Assembly: GCA_020466095.1 (NCBI GenBank)
Contig: CM035806.1
Location: forward strand, 38,743,698 to 38,807,697
DNA length: 64,000 nt
Source: Chlorops oryzae
Taxonomy: Eukaryota; Arthropoda; Insecta; Diptera; Chloropidae
Direction of reading: 5' to 3'
Each line of letters begins with the position of its first letter. Position 1 is the stretch's first letter. Shown here in pieces: positions 24,290 to 36,367 of the stretch. The position numbers and the translations under genes were made by a program. The notes under the pieces are model-generated. The model searched no databases. It saw nothing but the letters and a program-made list of their open reading frames with translations, and had not been told where the DNA came from.

Positions 24290-24764
24290 TTATACACCAT
24301 AGCATCATAGTTTCTCAACCGATTTGGATGAAGTAACATTTTTTGTATAGCTAAAATAGCAGTTTTTTATCGTAAGTTATCAAAAAAAATGTAAAAAAAA
24401 TTTTTTCCTGTCGAAATCCAAAGTTGAACTTTGTCAAATGGGAAAAAATCGTAAAAAATTCCAATTTTACTAACTTTTTTTTGTCCATATTTCAAAAACA
24501 AAGCCATCAATTAAATCATGTGATATACCAAATTAAAGATTAATTTTTTTCTTTTAAATTATATATATAAAAGTTTTTTAAAATCAACACTTGTTGAGTT
24601 ATTTAGCAAGAAATCAAAAATTAACGAAAAAACTCATTTTTTGCATATATCTCAGAAACTATTCTTTGGAAAAATATATGGATGCCATTTTCGTGATCAG
24701 AGACCTTTAATTAGTTAGAAAAAAGGTGTTTTAGCACTACCCATATATTTTTTGTAAACTAGTG
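24290..24764. mobile_element. Right end of a second CACTA-ended element
   Basis: Ends ttttgtaaactagtg followed by taa (24765-24767), the same terminus and 3-bp flank as the element at 7927-10255. The interior is AT-rich with a ctcagaaactattctttgg word, similar in style to that element's arm. The other end was not found, so the start given is approximate. Confidence 0.55.
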
Positions 24765-25863
24765 TAATAGCAAATTACGATTAAAAGTAAAACCAAGACT
24801 TCTGAACACCTCGATTATGTTAACTAATGGAGAAAAAAAGAACTATATTCTTACTGATTCATAATTTCTTTATGTCGCAAATGTCATTTTGAATTCTCTG
24901 AAACTTTCACGCTCTACGTTTTCGGAGCAAGGTTATCTACTTGTGTTATATTGTATAAAATTTTCTGCTGCTTCTGCTGCTGCTTATTTAGCTCACAAAA
25001 TGTTGGGCTTCCTCGCGAGAGGATTTTATTTTGCAAAGAGGGAGTTCATAGGCAAAATAACTGTGCTCCATAGCATCTTTTTGAAAGATTTTTACGCGCC
25101 AAGGATAGCGAGCGTCCAATGCCACTCAGATCAATGGAAAACACTTACCGATTATTGCATTACAATTGCAAATGTAATCGTTATTTTTGCTGAATGCAGA
25201 GTAGAAACCTATGACGGGCTGCGCGACTTTCCGAATTTCTTACAGAGCATAACGCAATTTATGCGCCATAATTTACGGATTTACCTGAAGCCGATTCGCA
25301 CAAAGATGAATGGAAAGTTTTGAAATTGTACGAAAAATGTAAACCTTTGTGTCGAAGCGAATCGGTCACATGCCATAAATATGTTTTACGCTTCTTTCAA
25401 ACAATTAATTTTCTTAGATACTAGCAATTTGAATGGATGTCTGACCTTATTCGCAAGCTATATTCTTTTGTGGTTGCGCTATCATTGCTTTTCAGTGCTT
25501 TCCACGTTTTGGGTTCTCGAACTTTTCCACTGTTCCCTAACTCTGTTCATCAATTTTCTTAAGCATATCTGAAGCCCTGAGGGCAGGCAGATGGATGTGA
25601 CGAAATCAGTTCTCGTCGTAACGTCGATCAGCAATATACATACGTATACCTTGATATACATAGAATGGATCAAATCTAAAATAGACAAAAAACCACAAAA
25701 CATCTCCCAAAAAAATCAATTAAATTTTTTTTTTTTTTTTGTTCCCGATCCAAAAAAAAAAAAAAAAAAAATGATAAGTAGGCCTTGTGAAAATGCTAAA
25801 AACTTTTACAAAAACTTTAAACCATCCATTTTTGACAAGCCACATTGCGTGTATGCGTAACGT

Positions 25864-25942
25864 GAATAGAATCAAAATGACGAATTTTCCATAGGCATTG
25901 ATTTTCGGCCCATGAAAACCTGGTCATTTTGATTCTATTCAA
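25864..25942. repeat. 79-bp inverted repeat (small hairpin MITE?)
   Basis: gaatagaatcaaaatgac on the left, gtcattttgattctattc on the right, with a 43-bp loop. Confidence 0.65.
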
Positions 25943-26087
25943 TATAGATTGGGTATCACTGATATTATTAATAACTCTAAGCACTGTGATACCGTATCAG
26001 TAATGAAAATTTTCAATTTCAGCCTGGAAGTATGCAGCGATTTTTTTCTCCTTTTTTTGAATTCAGAAGCTTTTTTGTGCAACGTGT

Positions 26088-26243
26088 GGGAAGATGGTTT
26101 TTCGAGAAAAATGCGTTTAAAATTTCAAAAGCAGATAAATTTCACTCTCGGCGCTTCGGTGATTTTGAGCTGCAGCTTTTTCAATACTAAGAATTTCGCT
26201 TTAATTTTTTCGCAGTATTCTCAACAGGGTTTTCATTCGAAAT
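26088..26243. repeat. Dispersed repeat with ctctcggcgcttcgg core, copy 1
   Basis: Shared in order with the copies near 28950 and 31345: cgtttaaaatttcaaaagc, cactctcggcgcttcgg, gattttgagctgca, atactaagaatttcg, gttttcattcgaaa. Confidence 0.7.
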
Positions 26244-27534
26244 AGAAAGAGAAAAGCACAATGTAAATACACATATAGAACGTACAAAGAATACATGCGA
26301 ATTGCAATCGGACTCCTATTATTTCATAAAAAATGTTTACATATTTATCACAAATTTTTTTTGCGATGGTTCAATAAAGAGAAAAAAAAAAAACCGGAAA
26401 CCTTGACCATCTACTTGCGCAACGAATCTCTGAATCATGATTTTTCAAAACTGTCAATTATTTTTAACTAAGTATGTATAAGTATCTTACGATTTACATG
26501 CGTTTTTTATTCCTCTCAATTGCAGTTGAACGCTGGAGCATAAAAAATCTTTGCAAAATGTGTAATAATAGTTTTTTTTTTTTTTAACTATCTTTCATTT
26601 GTTCCAGTACTCTTTATTCTATTCTTGGTTTTTCTGAGCATTTTTTATTGCTTCCGTTGTTTTCGAGCAATTGAGTTTCTCACACTGACCCAATCGAATT
26701 TCCTTTGTTTTTGCCACGTCCTGACTTAAATCTGTCTCTAATAAGTAAATATTTCGAAGATATTCCATGAGCAGAAAATCTGTCCTTCAAGAAATATAAA
26801 TTTAAAATATTAAAATTATGTCCGATTGTTTTTCTTTTTTCACAGTTATCGTATAAAAGTGAGTTAACCGTATAAAATAAAAACGATGAGATTATTCGCT
26901 CAAAAAATTGATCAAAGAAAATAAAAAAGCCAGAATTCGTATCGTACAGTGTCTTGGCGCTTGCTCTTAGGCTCAATCTTAGACGTTGTTTTTTGTTATT
27001 GTTGCTTCCTCACAATTAGCATGCTCTTGAGAAATGAGCGAACGTCAAATGTACTTCAGGTCAATTTTTTTTTATTTTTTTTAACGAGCACACAACATTT
27101 CACAGGCGATTGCACATCACTCTGTTGTAAGCTTATCCGGCTCGAACTTGGATGTGCCCCAGACCACATCCAAAGCGATATGGATCACGGAAATCCATTG
27201 AGGAGCCCCTTATTTCGAAGTATCTGACATTTGATTTTGTTATTTTCATAGAGAATAGTTAAGAGGGCAAGCCAGAGCCAGGTCAACATAACCATAAACA
27301 GATATTCCAAGGAATTACAGTGAACTACATATAAATGCAAAAACCTCATAAGCGCAAGGTGCTTTGAAGCCTTTTTTATGGGTTCTCATGAAAATATGCA
27401 CGGATTAATGCAAAGAACGCATAAGTGCACAAGAAGAGCAAGAAACGTGTTGCATTTACCCGTACTCTACTGTACAACGTTTCGATTATATCTGTCGTCG
27501 TGAAGAAAATAAAATGTTAAGTAAAAAGCGTTTT

Positions 27535-27845
27535 CGCCCTTTCACCCCTCCTCTCCCTCCTCTCTCTCTCCTCCCTCCTCTCTCCTCTCCTCTCCTCTCC
27601 TCTCCCTCCTCTCCCTCTCTCCCTCCTCTCCCTCTCTCTCTCCTCTCCCTCTCCCTCCTCTCCCTCCTCTCCCTCCTCTCCCTCCTCTCCCTCCTCTCCT
27701 CCTCTCCCTCCTCTCCCTCCTCTCCCTCCTCTCCCTCCTCTCCCTCCTCTCCCTCCTCTCCCTCCTCTCCCTCCTCCTCCCCTGCCTCCTCCACTGCTCT
27801 CCTCACTCCTCTCTCTCTCCTCCCCTCTCCCCAAACCTCCCCATC
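27535..27845. repeat. Long polypyrimidine tract (ctccctcct)n
   Basis: About 310 bases that are almost pure C/T on the plus strand, dominated by ctccctcct units. Long open frames on both strands here are artefacts of the repeat. Such tracts can form triplex (H-) DNA. Confidence 0.95.
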
Positions 27846-28949
27846 CCACTGACCCTCACACTCTCTGCTCCGCTACTCTCTTCCTCCCCTCTCCCCAAAA
27901 CCTCCATCCCACTGACCAGCTTTGTCCTTTCTCTTTCACCCCATCTTCATTCCGTTCAATAATACACACGATTTTCAATATGAATTTATTTTCCACAAAT
28001 GTAAATAAAACGGTCCATTATTTTTAAATAAACACCTATACGTTATGTAACCGGATAGAAATTTTTTAACATTGCCCATACGTCGGTTAGTAAAGCTAAT
28101 ATTTTATCTGTGAGGGTCACCCTTATATAGGTATAGGGCTATGAGAAAAAGATAGCGACCGATTCTTAGGCTTATGGAATATATGTATGTATTTATGTAT
28201 GCACATTAGTATAACAAACCGATCAAGCGATTTGTTCGAAGGAGTATGTGATTGTGATATATAAACTAATCCAAAAAAAAAGTGATTACGACCAGTTGAA
28301 TTGAAACAACCGGATAGCGTTTTACCCAGCTGTCTATAGAAAAAATAGTCAACATTAGATGCTTGGCTGCTTGGCTGCTTGCTGCAATTGGCCACTTATC
28401 ATTGTGGGGTGGTTTTGATTTTGTGGCAGCGAAAGGAATAGAAAAAAGAAGAAGCACAAAAGGGTTTCATTATCGGCATTTGTCCTGTAATCTATTCATC
28501 TTCATCTTATTTACTATAATCATTTTTTATCTTTTTTTATATTTTCGAGACAAACCGACGAACCGACGAACGCTATCGCGACAGTATATCTACTTATAAG
28601 GGATCATGAGCTGAGCATATGATTAGCAGTTGAATGGAAAATAACTATATTATATCAGTATTTGTAGCTAAATCTGAAAAAAGAAAAAAGCAAAACATGA
28701 ATGGAAGAGGAAAAGAAGAGAGCAAAAAAAAAAAAAAAGAAAAATTCTGTTAAGTTTAATAAAGCAAATGAGCTCGAAAATGAATATGATGCTGATATTT
28801 TAATATGAGCTCTCAGGGTTTTAAATATTTGCGCTACGAAAATATTCTCGTGTAGTCTCCCGTTCAATGGGATACACAAAAGCATCATCAAGATCAGCCC
28901 TAACTTCCTTAATGAAGATGAATTATTTTCCAAGGATTCCAGGAATTTC
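27846..28949. other. Non-coding stretch
   Basis: No gene, RNA or mobile element recognised after the polypyrimidine tract. Confidence 0.45.
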
Positions 28950-29093
28950 AAAAATGAAAAAAATGCGTTTAAAATTTCAAAAGCTGAAAAATTCACTCTC
29001 GGCGCTTCGGTGGTTTTGAGCTGCAATTTTTTCGATACTAAGAATTTCGGTTTAATTTTGGCGCAGTATTTTTAACAGGGTTTTCATTCGAAA
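28950..29093. repeat. Dispersed repeat with ctctcggcgcttcgg core, copy 2
   Basis: Close to copy 1: aaaatgcgtttaaaatttca, cactctcggcgcttcgg, ttttgagctgcaa, acagggttttcattcgaaa. Confidence 0.7.
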
Positions 29094-29411
29094 CACGAAA
29101 AAAAAAGAAAAACAAAATTCTTTACAATGGTCACATAAGAATAACCATTTAAATGCATAAAACCGCATTCGTTCGGAAATTATATGGATTTGAAATTTAT
29201 TTTATTTACAAAACTTCTTAAAATCACAAATCAGTATTGCGCTTATTGACCCATATATGCTATGTTCTCTATATAGGGTTTAAGTTCTTAGCCCGATACT
29301 TTAACTCAAAGCGTTCATATGAGCTTCAAGCGAGTTGAGTTTACTAACGTGATATGAGTTTGACAACTAAAAAACGTAAACGCAAAATATATCATCGAAA
29401 GATTTAAAAAA

Positions 29412-30270
29412 AACAAGTAAGGGTGTTGTAGTCAGGCGAGCCTGACAATAGAATACCCGACACATACACACATGTTCAAATAATTTTTAATATCAAGAGG
29501 TGTTTAAGACCATAAGGGGCCCCATATACCGACTTTTGATAGATTTCTTTATGAAAACTGCCCCTTTGCCACGCCCACTTTTCCAATTTATGTTGAACTA
29601 TAATCGGAGGCTTAAATATACGCTCAAATTTTAAGTTTCATTAAAATATTTCGAAAAAGTCCGATTTTAAGGCAGCTTTGTGATTTTTGTGACAGACCCT
29701 AGTACTGGAGGTACCCTTAAAAATGGACCGATGAAAGAAATTTTTTGGAAGGATGTTTAAGACTTCAAAGGAAGCACAAGTTCCAAATTTCGTTCAAGTC
29801 CCATTTGAATTTAGGGTGAAGGAGACAATTTTCGAAAACCGCCCTTCTGCCACGCCCACTTTTTCAATTTTTGGAAATAATATTACTGTCCTTTAATTAT
29901 GATCAAATATCAAAATTCATCAAAATATCTTGAAAAATTTCGAATTTAGAGCAGTTTTTGTGATTTTCGTAACAGACCCTAGTACTGGAGGTACCCCTAA
30001 TTGTCCGATCGGGTCCATTCTCGAACTTGTTCTTACTCATGTCCCCGTGAGCACGCATACCAAATTTTGTCGCGATAGTTCAACTCCTTCGATAAGAAAA
30101 CTGTATACAAACAGACGGACAGACAGACGGACATGGCTAAATCGAATCTCCTGGTGAAGCTGATCATTTCTATATATATTTTGTATGGTCTATCTCGACT
30201 GGTTCTGGGTGTTACACACAACCACACAAACGCAATATACCCTCGACACAGAGTGTTTCGGGTATAAAAA
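29412..30270 (-). mobile_element. DINE-like (Helitron-related) repeat, family B, copy 2
   Basis: Reverse orientation. It starts acaagtaagggtgttgtagt, then caggcgagcctgac and aatacccgacaca, and ends ccctcgacacagagtgtttc then gggtataaa. Three gtacctccagtactaggg-type inverted words and several gccacgccc words lie inside. Full length. Confidence 0.8.
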
Positions 30271-30824
30271 TGGAATTTTCTTTATTAGAAATGTATAAAG
30301 ATGCTGAAATATCCAGAATCCAGAATCAATATCATGTATCAATACATAGCTGACGTGGTCAAAGTGGCTAAGACGTTGGAAAATATGCCTGATGATGAAC
30401 TCGTAACTGGGTTCGAAATCGATCGGACCAGCTTTCCACGTTTCACTTTCGGCAATCAGAAAAAATATTGCTTGGACCCTAAACCCGAACAAATATGAAA
30501 GTAATTAAAATTAAAAGAAATATTATATCAATGTTAAATTTCCAAGTGTTCATTTTCCTGCAGTAAAGTGTTGGCGAACATGATAAAATTGATTGAAAAT
30601 ATTTTGAATTGTGCCGGTTTAGTGATTAGTGTGCGATATGTTGTATATTTATCCTTCTTCCGTATTAGACTAAGATTTTAACGAACGGTCGAAAGATAAT
30701 GGGGCTATGCCCAAAAACACACTTATTCTACACATTGAAAATAATTTCGAAAACCTTTCCTAACGGATATTTAAAAAACTCGAGCTAACTTTCAAATTTT
30801 GGGCAAATACAGCAAATACTACAA

Positions 30825-30827
<3 letters not shown>

Positions 30828-30873
<46 letters not shown>
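30828..30873. repeat. (TC)n microsatellite
   Basis: Uninterrupted run of about 22 TC units. Confidence 0.95.
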
Positions 30874-30875
<2 letters not shown>

Positions 30876-31211
30876 TCTAATCTGTCCGACCATGAAGTAA
30901 TTAAATTTTAATACACCATAACAATTACTCTAAAACACAGCTTCTGACACTAAAATTGAATGAAGTCAGATAATAATATTTTTCACAAGCTCGCGTTTGA
31001 AATTGCAGCAAGGGATTATTTCTACGTAAACGCATAAATTTTACCACATTTTTGCGGATTTTTGAGCCAATAAGGTTTCATCATTTTAAAGCTTTATGTA
31101 TTTTTGCTTGTATTTTAAACTGTATCGAATTTTTTTATTTTTAATATGCTTTTAAATTTTTCCTACAATTTTTTATTTTATTTTTTAAATAAAGTAAACG
31201 CAAAACGAAGT

Positions 31212-31480
31212 GAGGTCTCTTCTCAAGCTGGTGGCAGTTGTTCATGTTGTGTGAAAAAAAAAAAAAAAAAAAAAAATTTATGGATTATTGTTGAGCGGGT
31301 CTTTCGCTATCGTTCCTACCAGAATTAGTTGATTCCATTGAAAAACGAGGTTTCGAGAAAAACGCGCTTCAAGTTTCAAGAGCAGAAAAAGTGCTCTCGG
31401 CGCTTCGGCGGAATCGAGATGTAACTTTTTTAATACTATAAATTTCGGCTTAAATTCACAGCATATTTTCAAATGAAATA
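31212..31480. repeat. Dispersed repeat, longest copy
   Basis: Adds an upstream part to the ctctcggcgcttcgg family: ttcatgttgtgtga, tggattattgttgag, cgttcctaccagaattag. That upstream part recurs at 49795-49915. Confidence 0.65.
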
Positions 31481-32036
31481 AAAAAATCAATGTGCTCGAA
31501 TTTTGTACTTTTTTTGACCGACAACATGGAGAAAAATCAGATGAGCATAATTGGATGGTGGGGGGGTGGTCGGATTGGTGGGTCGCTGAATTCAGTCACA
31601 TCAGCCGTTTTTTTTTAGATTGCCTCCAGTTTTTGAGATATTGCGATTTAAGAATTATGACTAACTTCATTAAAAAATATATCTGTATGTAGCTATATAT
31701 TTAGTTCATGTTGCCATATATTTATGAGAGAATAATGACGATAACGTTAATTACTTGTATTGAGCAGAATTCCTGAGAAAAACTTCGTTGTTATCGCAAC
31801 GTAAATTGGTATTTTATAAGTGCTTCTTTTAAATTTTGTTACATCACATTTATTAAATATGTTAAGCATACTCTTAGGGGAAGCAAAGTTATTGACTTTC
31901 ATTTTTCTTACATATTTTTTCAGTTTAAAGAAACTTTTTTTTAAAAAGAACTTTAAGATCTGTGATGTTATTTAACAAGACGGCGTAATGGGAAAGCAAA
32001 TGACTAGCAATTGAGATTTCTGAATACTTAATGTAA

Positions 32037-32610
32037 ACAAGTAAGGGTGTTATAGTCAGGCGAGCCTGACAATAGAATACCCGACACAGACACATAATTT
32101 TTAATATCAAGAGGTGTTTAAGGGCATAAGGAGCCCCATATACCGACTTTTGTTAAATTTCTAAATGAAAACCGCCCTTTTGCCACGCCCACTTTTCAAA
32201 TTTTTTTGGAATTCTAATCGGACCCTTATATATACGCTCAAATTCTAAGTTTCATTGAAATATTTCAATAAAGTCTGATTTTGAGGCATTTTTGGGATTT
32301 TCGTAACAGACCCTAGTACTGGAGGTACCCCTAAAAATGGTCCGATCGGGTCCATTCTCGAACTTGTTCTTACTCATGTGCTTGTGAGTACGCATATCAA
32401 ATTTCATCAAGATAGCTCAACTCCTTCGATAAGAAAACTGTATACAAACAGACGGAAAGACGGACAGACAGATATGTCTAAATCGAATCTGCTGGTGACG
32501 CTGATCATTTCTATATACATTTTGTATGGTCTATCTCGACTGGTTCTGGGTGTTACACACAACCCAACAAACGCAATATACCCTCGACACAGAGTGTGTC
32601 GGGTATAAAA
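32037..32610 (-). mobile_element. DINE-like (Helitron-related) repeat, family B, copy 3
   Basis: Reverse orientation with both ends: acaagtaagggtgttatagt at the start and acagagtgtgtcgggtataa at the end. It is shorter than copy 2 because one internal block (one tactggaggtacc unit and its surroundings) is missing. Confidence 0.8.
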
Positions 32611-32834
32611 ACAAAATTATTCTTGCATACTTTAGGAATCCACCTTTAGACGCGAAAATCTCCGTTAACTGAGCCAATCCCAAAAAAATCAATATCACTA
32701 TGGCATTCAGCGTATTTTATTATTTCTAGATGTGAAAGCCGTCTGTCGGTTTTTTGAAATTGCACAGTGTAATTAATTAATAGTTAATAATTGATCAATT
32801 AATAATGCCTTTGTCAATGGCAAAAATAGTTTAA

Positions 32835-33575
32835 GGGCGTTGTCTCATTGGCCATTTTTTTTTTTTTTTGCATTTTTTTATAGCTTGATATTTGAGATAT
32901 TTGAGAATATCGTGGTAAAAGGATTTTTTGAAATTCGAAATAGTTTAGAGGATATAGCCTTCTTTGACGAGCAAGATCAGCGTTAAAACGAGTAATTTTA
33001 GCGTTGCTTCCAACTTTCAACGCATTTATCTCGAAACCACTTTTTTTGCACTGGCTGCCACGATTTATCCGGCCCAACTGGACCGATTTTAATGAAACAA
33101 AGTGGAATCAGAGCAGAATTGTCACAATTATGGCGTGAACCTCAACCATAATATTAGCAAATTTTTTATTATTTGCTTTTTACACTGAACTACAAAAAAT
33201 ATACCCGAAATCGATGGGTCATATTTCAATGGACGCCATTTTGTCAAAAAAAAAAAAAAAATCCCAAAATTATTTTGTAGGTTAAAGCCATAATGACATC
33301 TATACTGATTACAACCCTGGTTTTCTTTTCCATTTCGGACAACTTGGATACCTGGAATCGTGGCAGCCAGCACAACACCTTTTTTTGAGCATCCACTTTG
33401 ACGGCCGAGAACTTTTTGAGCCGCCTCACATAAAAAAACAAAGTGCTTCTTTATTAACTTTCATTCATTCCTAAGACAATAAAAAATAAATAAATTGAAA
33501 AGGCTTTTTTCGTTTTCTGTCAAGATTTTTTTTAAAAAAAGGTCCAAAAACAGCCTCGCCAATGAGACAACCCCC
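32835..33575. mobile_element. 741-bp element with GTTGTCTCATTGGC inverted ends
   Basis: Left end gggcgttgtctcattggc, right end gcc-aatgagacaaccccc, with one mismatch. Interior AT-rich, no coding frame accepted. The TSD is unclear. Confidence 0.6.
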
Positions 33576-34073
33576 GTAAAATGATTTTTTTACTAAGCAG
33601 TTTCTAATATTATATCAACTTCTGTCTCACCTTGAGGTCATACATATGTAGATCAGTGGCGTAGGTAAGGGGGAAAATAAAGGGGATATATTCCCCCCCT
33701 TTGCCGCATAAAATGTAAAGGAATGAATGTGTTTTAATTTCGGTATATATGCACGAAGTAAAAACCACGATTGTTGCGTGTGAGTTTTTTAGAATCATAT
33801 TTGTTTGCGTCCCCATGTGCCCATGTGTACCCTGCATAAGGGTGCCCTTTTAGATCTATGCTTGCGAATAATCGATGACGAATTCGAGCATTACATTTAA
33901 GCGAACACAGCGCTGCCATGAGTTTTTTTTTTAAATGGGAAAATATGAAAAACGAAAAAGCTAAAATAGCCAAAAAAAAGCTTATGACCAAAATACCAAC
34001 CTCTTACTTATCAAATATTTTAACATTTATGTATTTTAAAATCATAAAAAAGTTTTTCTTACTAAATTACCCC

Positions 34074-34109
<36 letters not shown>

Positions 34110-34110
34110 T
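34074..34110. repeat. (AAT)n microsatellite
   Basis: About eleven AAT units inside the hAT element, just upstream of its remaining coding exons. Confidence 0.9.
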
Positions 34111-34119
34111 GGAGCCTGA

Positions 34120-34689
34120 ATCTGCCCAAAGGCTAGCACTGCGGCCCAAGTTAAGGAGTTAAAAGAGAGGTTCTCTAACCATAAAAATGTGTTATCAGGA
34201 TTTCAAAGACTGTTTGATGATAGCTTGTCTAACACAGATTTGGATAAAACTGTAAAATTTTACGAGGAATTTTTTCCTTGCTCATCATCAGCTGTAATGG
34301 CGGAAGTTATGATTTGGAGGCAATATCTAAGTCGTAAACAAATCTCGCCGAAAAATGCTATTGATGCTATAGATGTTTGTCCAAAAGAAACCTTTCCAGC
34401 CACTTTTCTTCTGCTTAAAATTATAGCAACGCTGCCAGTATCACCCAGTACAGCCGAAAGGACATTTTCATGCTTAAAGCGCATTAAAACTTATTTAAGG
34501 AACTCAATTGGACAGGTATATTATAACTTTTGCTCTAGGTTTTTTGTTTAAATCAGCCATTTCAATTAATTTCAGAATCGGCTCAATGGCCTGGCAGCTT
34601 TGGCCTTACACAAAAATGTACCTATATGTGCAGATGAAGTTCTTGATGAACTTTCAAAAAAACCAAGGCGGCTTAATTTCATTCTTTGA
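34120..34689 (+). pseudogene. hAT transposase C-terminal (dimerisation) remnant
   Basis: Two exons, about 34120-34515 and 34576-34689, join across a 60-bp GT-AG intron in phase. The end of exon 1 reads LPVSPSTAERTFSCLKRIKT then YLRNSIGQ, and exon 2 begins NRLNGLAALALHKNV: the hAT C-terminal dimerisation domain (hATC). The frame is open from just after a TGA at 34117, so the DDE core and zinc fingers are gone. It cannot transpose alone. The spliced reading frame and stop are undamaged. Confidence 0.85.
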
Positions 34690-34858
34690 TTTAAAATGTG
34701 GTTCAACCGGCATGAAATGTCAACATAATTGTGTGATACAATGAAATTTGAAATAATATATCTTGTATTAGTTTGAGTTTTTATTGAGTTTTTCAAAACT
34801 TATTACTATTTTTAATTCCCCCCCTTTTCAAAATCCTACCTACGCCACTGATGTAGAT

Positions 34859-35802
34859 ACATATAAAAATTACTGGCTCAAGCTTCTTAAGCAGCCAGGC
34901 GAAAATTGTAAAAAACATTTTTTTCACGATTCTCAAAGGCCTTGGGACTGGTGTTGCAAATAAGGATTTCGGAATTTTCAAAAAAAAAACCTTTCGGCGT
35001 TCGCAATGCGCTTATGATTTACCAGCAACGACATGATCAAATAAACACTTTTGCCCCTGCCTTTGTTGAGGATATTGCGAGCGGTGAATTCGAAGAATTT
35101 TTTTACCTATTGCTTCCGGCGAGTTACCACCGAGCGAACTTTACGCAATCATTTTGTATTGTATCATCGTGTTATTAAATCTAATATGAATTCCACATAT
35201 TCCGGAAATCACATGCTATCAATATCACATTGGAATGCTTCACCGGATTCGCCGCTGTCGTGCGGGTCACACCATTGACAAACGAAATATGCATTTCATC
35301 TTTCTTATTTTCATGAAGTCATTGTCAATGACACACATTTCGGTTCAAAAGTGAAATCAAAATCTCATCCTCTTTACTAGAATGACATGTGACTTGTTGG
35401 GCTGCCTTTTTGTACAATCGTCCTCCAATGGGAATTGTTTTAATGAATTGGAAAATCGTAAGAGGGCTTCATTTTGCTCGTTCTCGTTCCACGCGAAGAA
35501 TTTCATTCACATAATACAATATCTAAGAGAATTCGATTAATTGTAGATTACAGCTGTATTCCCTAGACACACTAAGTTCATTATCGAATGAAGTACAGAC
35601 AGGTATGCTAAGGTTTATGGGTTAAATTATTTTTAAGAATATATTCAGATTTTCTTTTTTTTCTTTTGACTTAGACTTGGAGGTGGATCCACTCTCTTAA
35701 AAAACGAGATTTCTCCCAAAAAAAAAATAAATAAAAATAAACCGAATTCGAATTGTTGCAATTTGTTTCGAATTCAACAAAAACAAACAAAAATGCTCCC
35801 TT
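34859..35802. other. Non-coding stretch
   Basis: No gene, RNA or repeat recognised. Confidence 0.45.
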
Positions 35803-36367
35803 TTTATACCCAGCGTAAGCAGGGTATATTAGTTTTGTGCCAATCTTGTAACAGCCAGAATTAAGCTCCGTAGATATAGACATGTATATATATTCTTGAC
35901 CAGGATCAAAAACTGAATCGATTTAGACATGTCCGTCTGTCCGTCCGTCCGTCCGTCCGTCCGTCCGTGGTCGGATCTCTTCCGAAACGGCTGAACCAAC
36001 CAAGTCGAAATTTTGCACACATGTGTATCGGGGTCCGAGTATGATCCTAAGTAAAAATTGGAGACATCCGCCCACTGCCACGCCCAAAAATGAATTTAAT
36101 GTGTTTTCAGTAAAATGCTTGTAACTTGCGAACCACTCAACAAATTGCATTGATATTTGGTGTACTGGTAAACTACGTAAAGGGACATATCCTGAAAAAA
36201 ATGGACGCCGTCCTCCTCGAGCCACGCCCACAAATAAGGGTTTATCGTAACTTGTGAAGTAAAAGGCGTAGACGCTTCATATTCGGAACATAGGTTGACC
36301 AAGGCGAATGAAAGGTGTAGAAAAAATTTTATGTGGCCCGCCCACTGCCACGCCCACAAATGGAGAG
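35803..36367 (+). mobile_element. DINE/mini-me repeat, family A, copy 2 (3'-truncated)
   Basis: Starts tatacccagcgtaagcaggg; has the gatcaggatcaaaaactgaa core and (GTCC)n. It runs to cccacgccc-type words and stops abruptly at about 36367, without the acgctgggtat end seen at 3361 and 60681. Confidence 0.75.

Larger units (their letters stand above)
24768..27534. other. Non-coding stretch
   Basis: No gene accepted. It holds a hairpin at 25864-25942 and a dispersed-repeat copy at 26088-26243, listed separately, plus poly-T and poly-A runs near 25725-25770. Confidence 0.45.
30271..32036. other. Non-coding stretch
   Basis: No gene recognised. It holds the (TC)n tract and a dispersed-repeat copy listed separately, and a poly-A run near 31254-31275. 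Confidence 0.45.
33654..34850 (+). mobile_element. Internally deleted hAT transposon with 8-bp TSD
   Basis: Inverted ends cagtggcgtaggta (33654) and tacctacgccactg (ending 34850), with a perfect 8-bp TSD atgtagat at 33646-33653 and 34851-34858. It keeps only the 3' exons of its transposase and an (AAT)n run at 34074-34110. Confidence 0.92.

Noticed and set aside
24889..25323. 144-codon open frame on the plus strand
   Set aside because: No recognisable domain, no splice signals in phase, and composition like the surrounding AT-rich DNA; probably chance.
27486..27852. Long open frames (106-112 codons) on both strands
   Set aside because: They are translations of the (ctccctcct)n tract, giving only Ser/Pro/Leu or Glu/Gly/Arg repeats.
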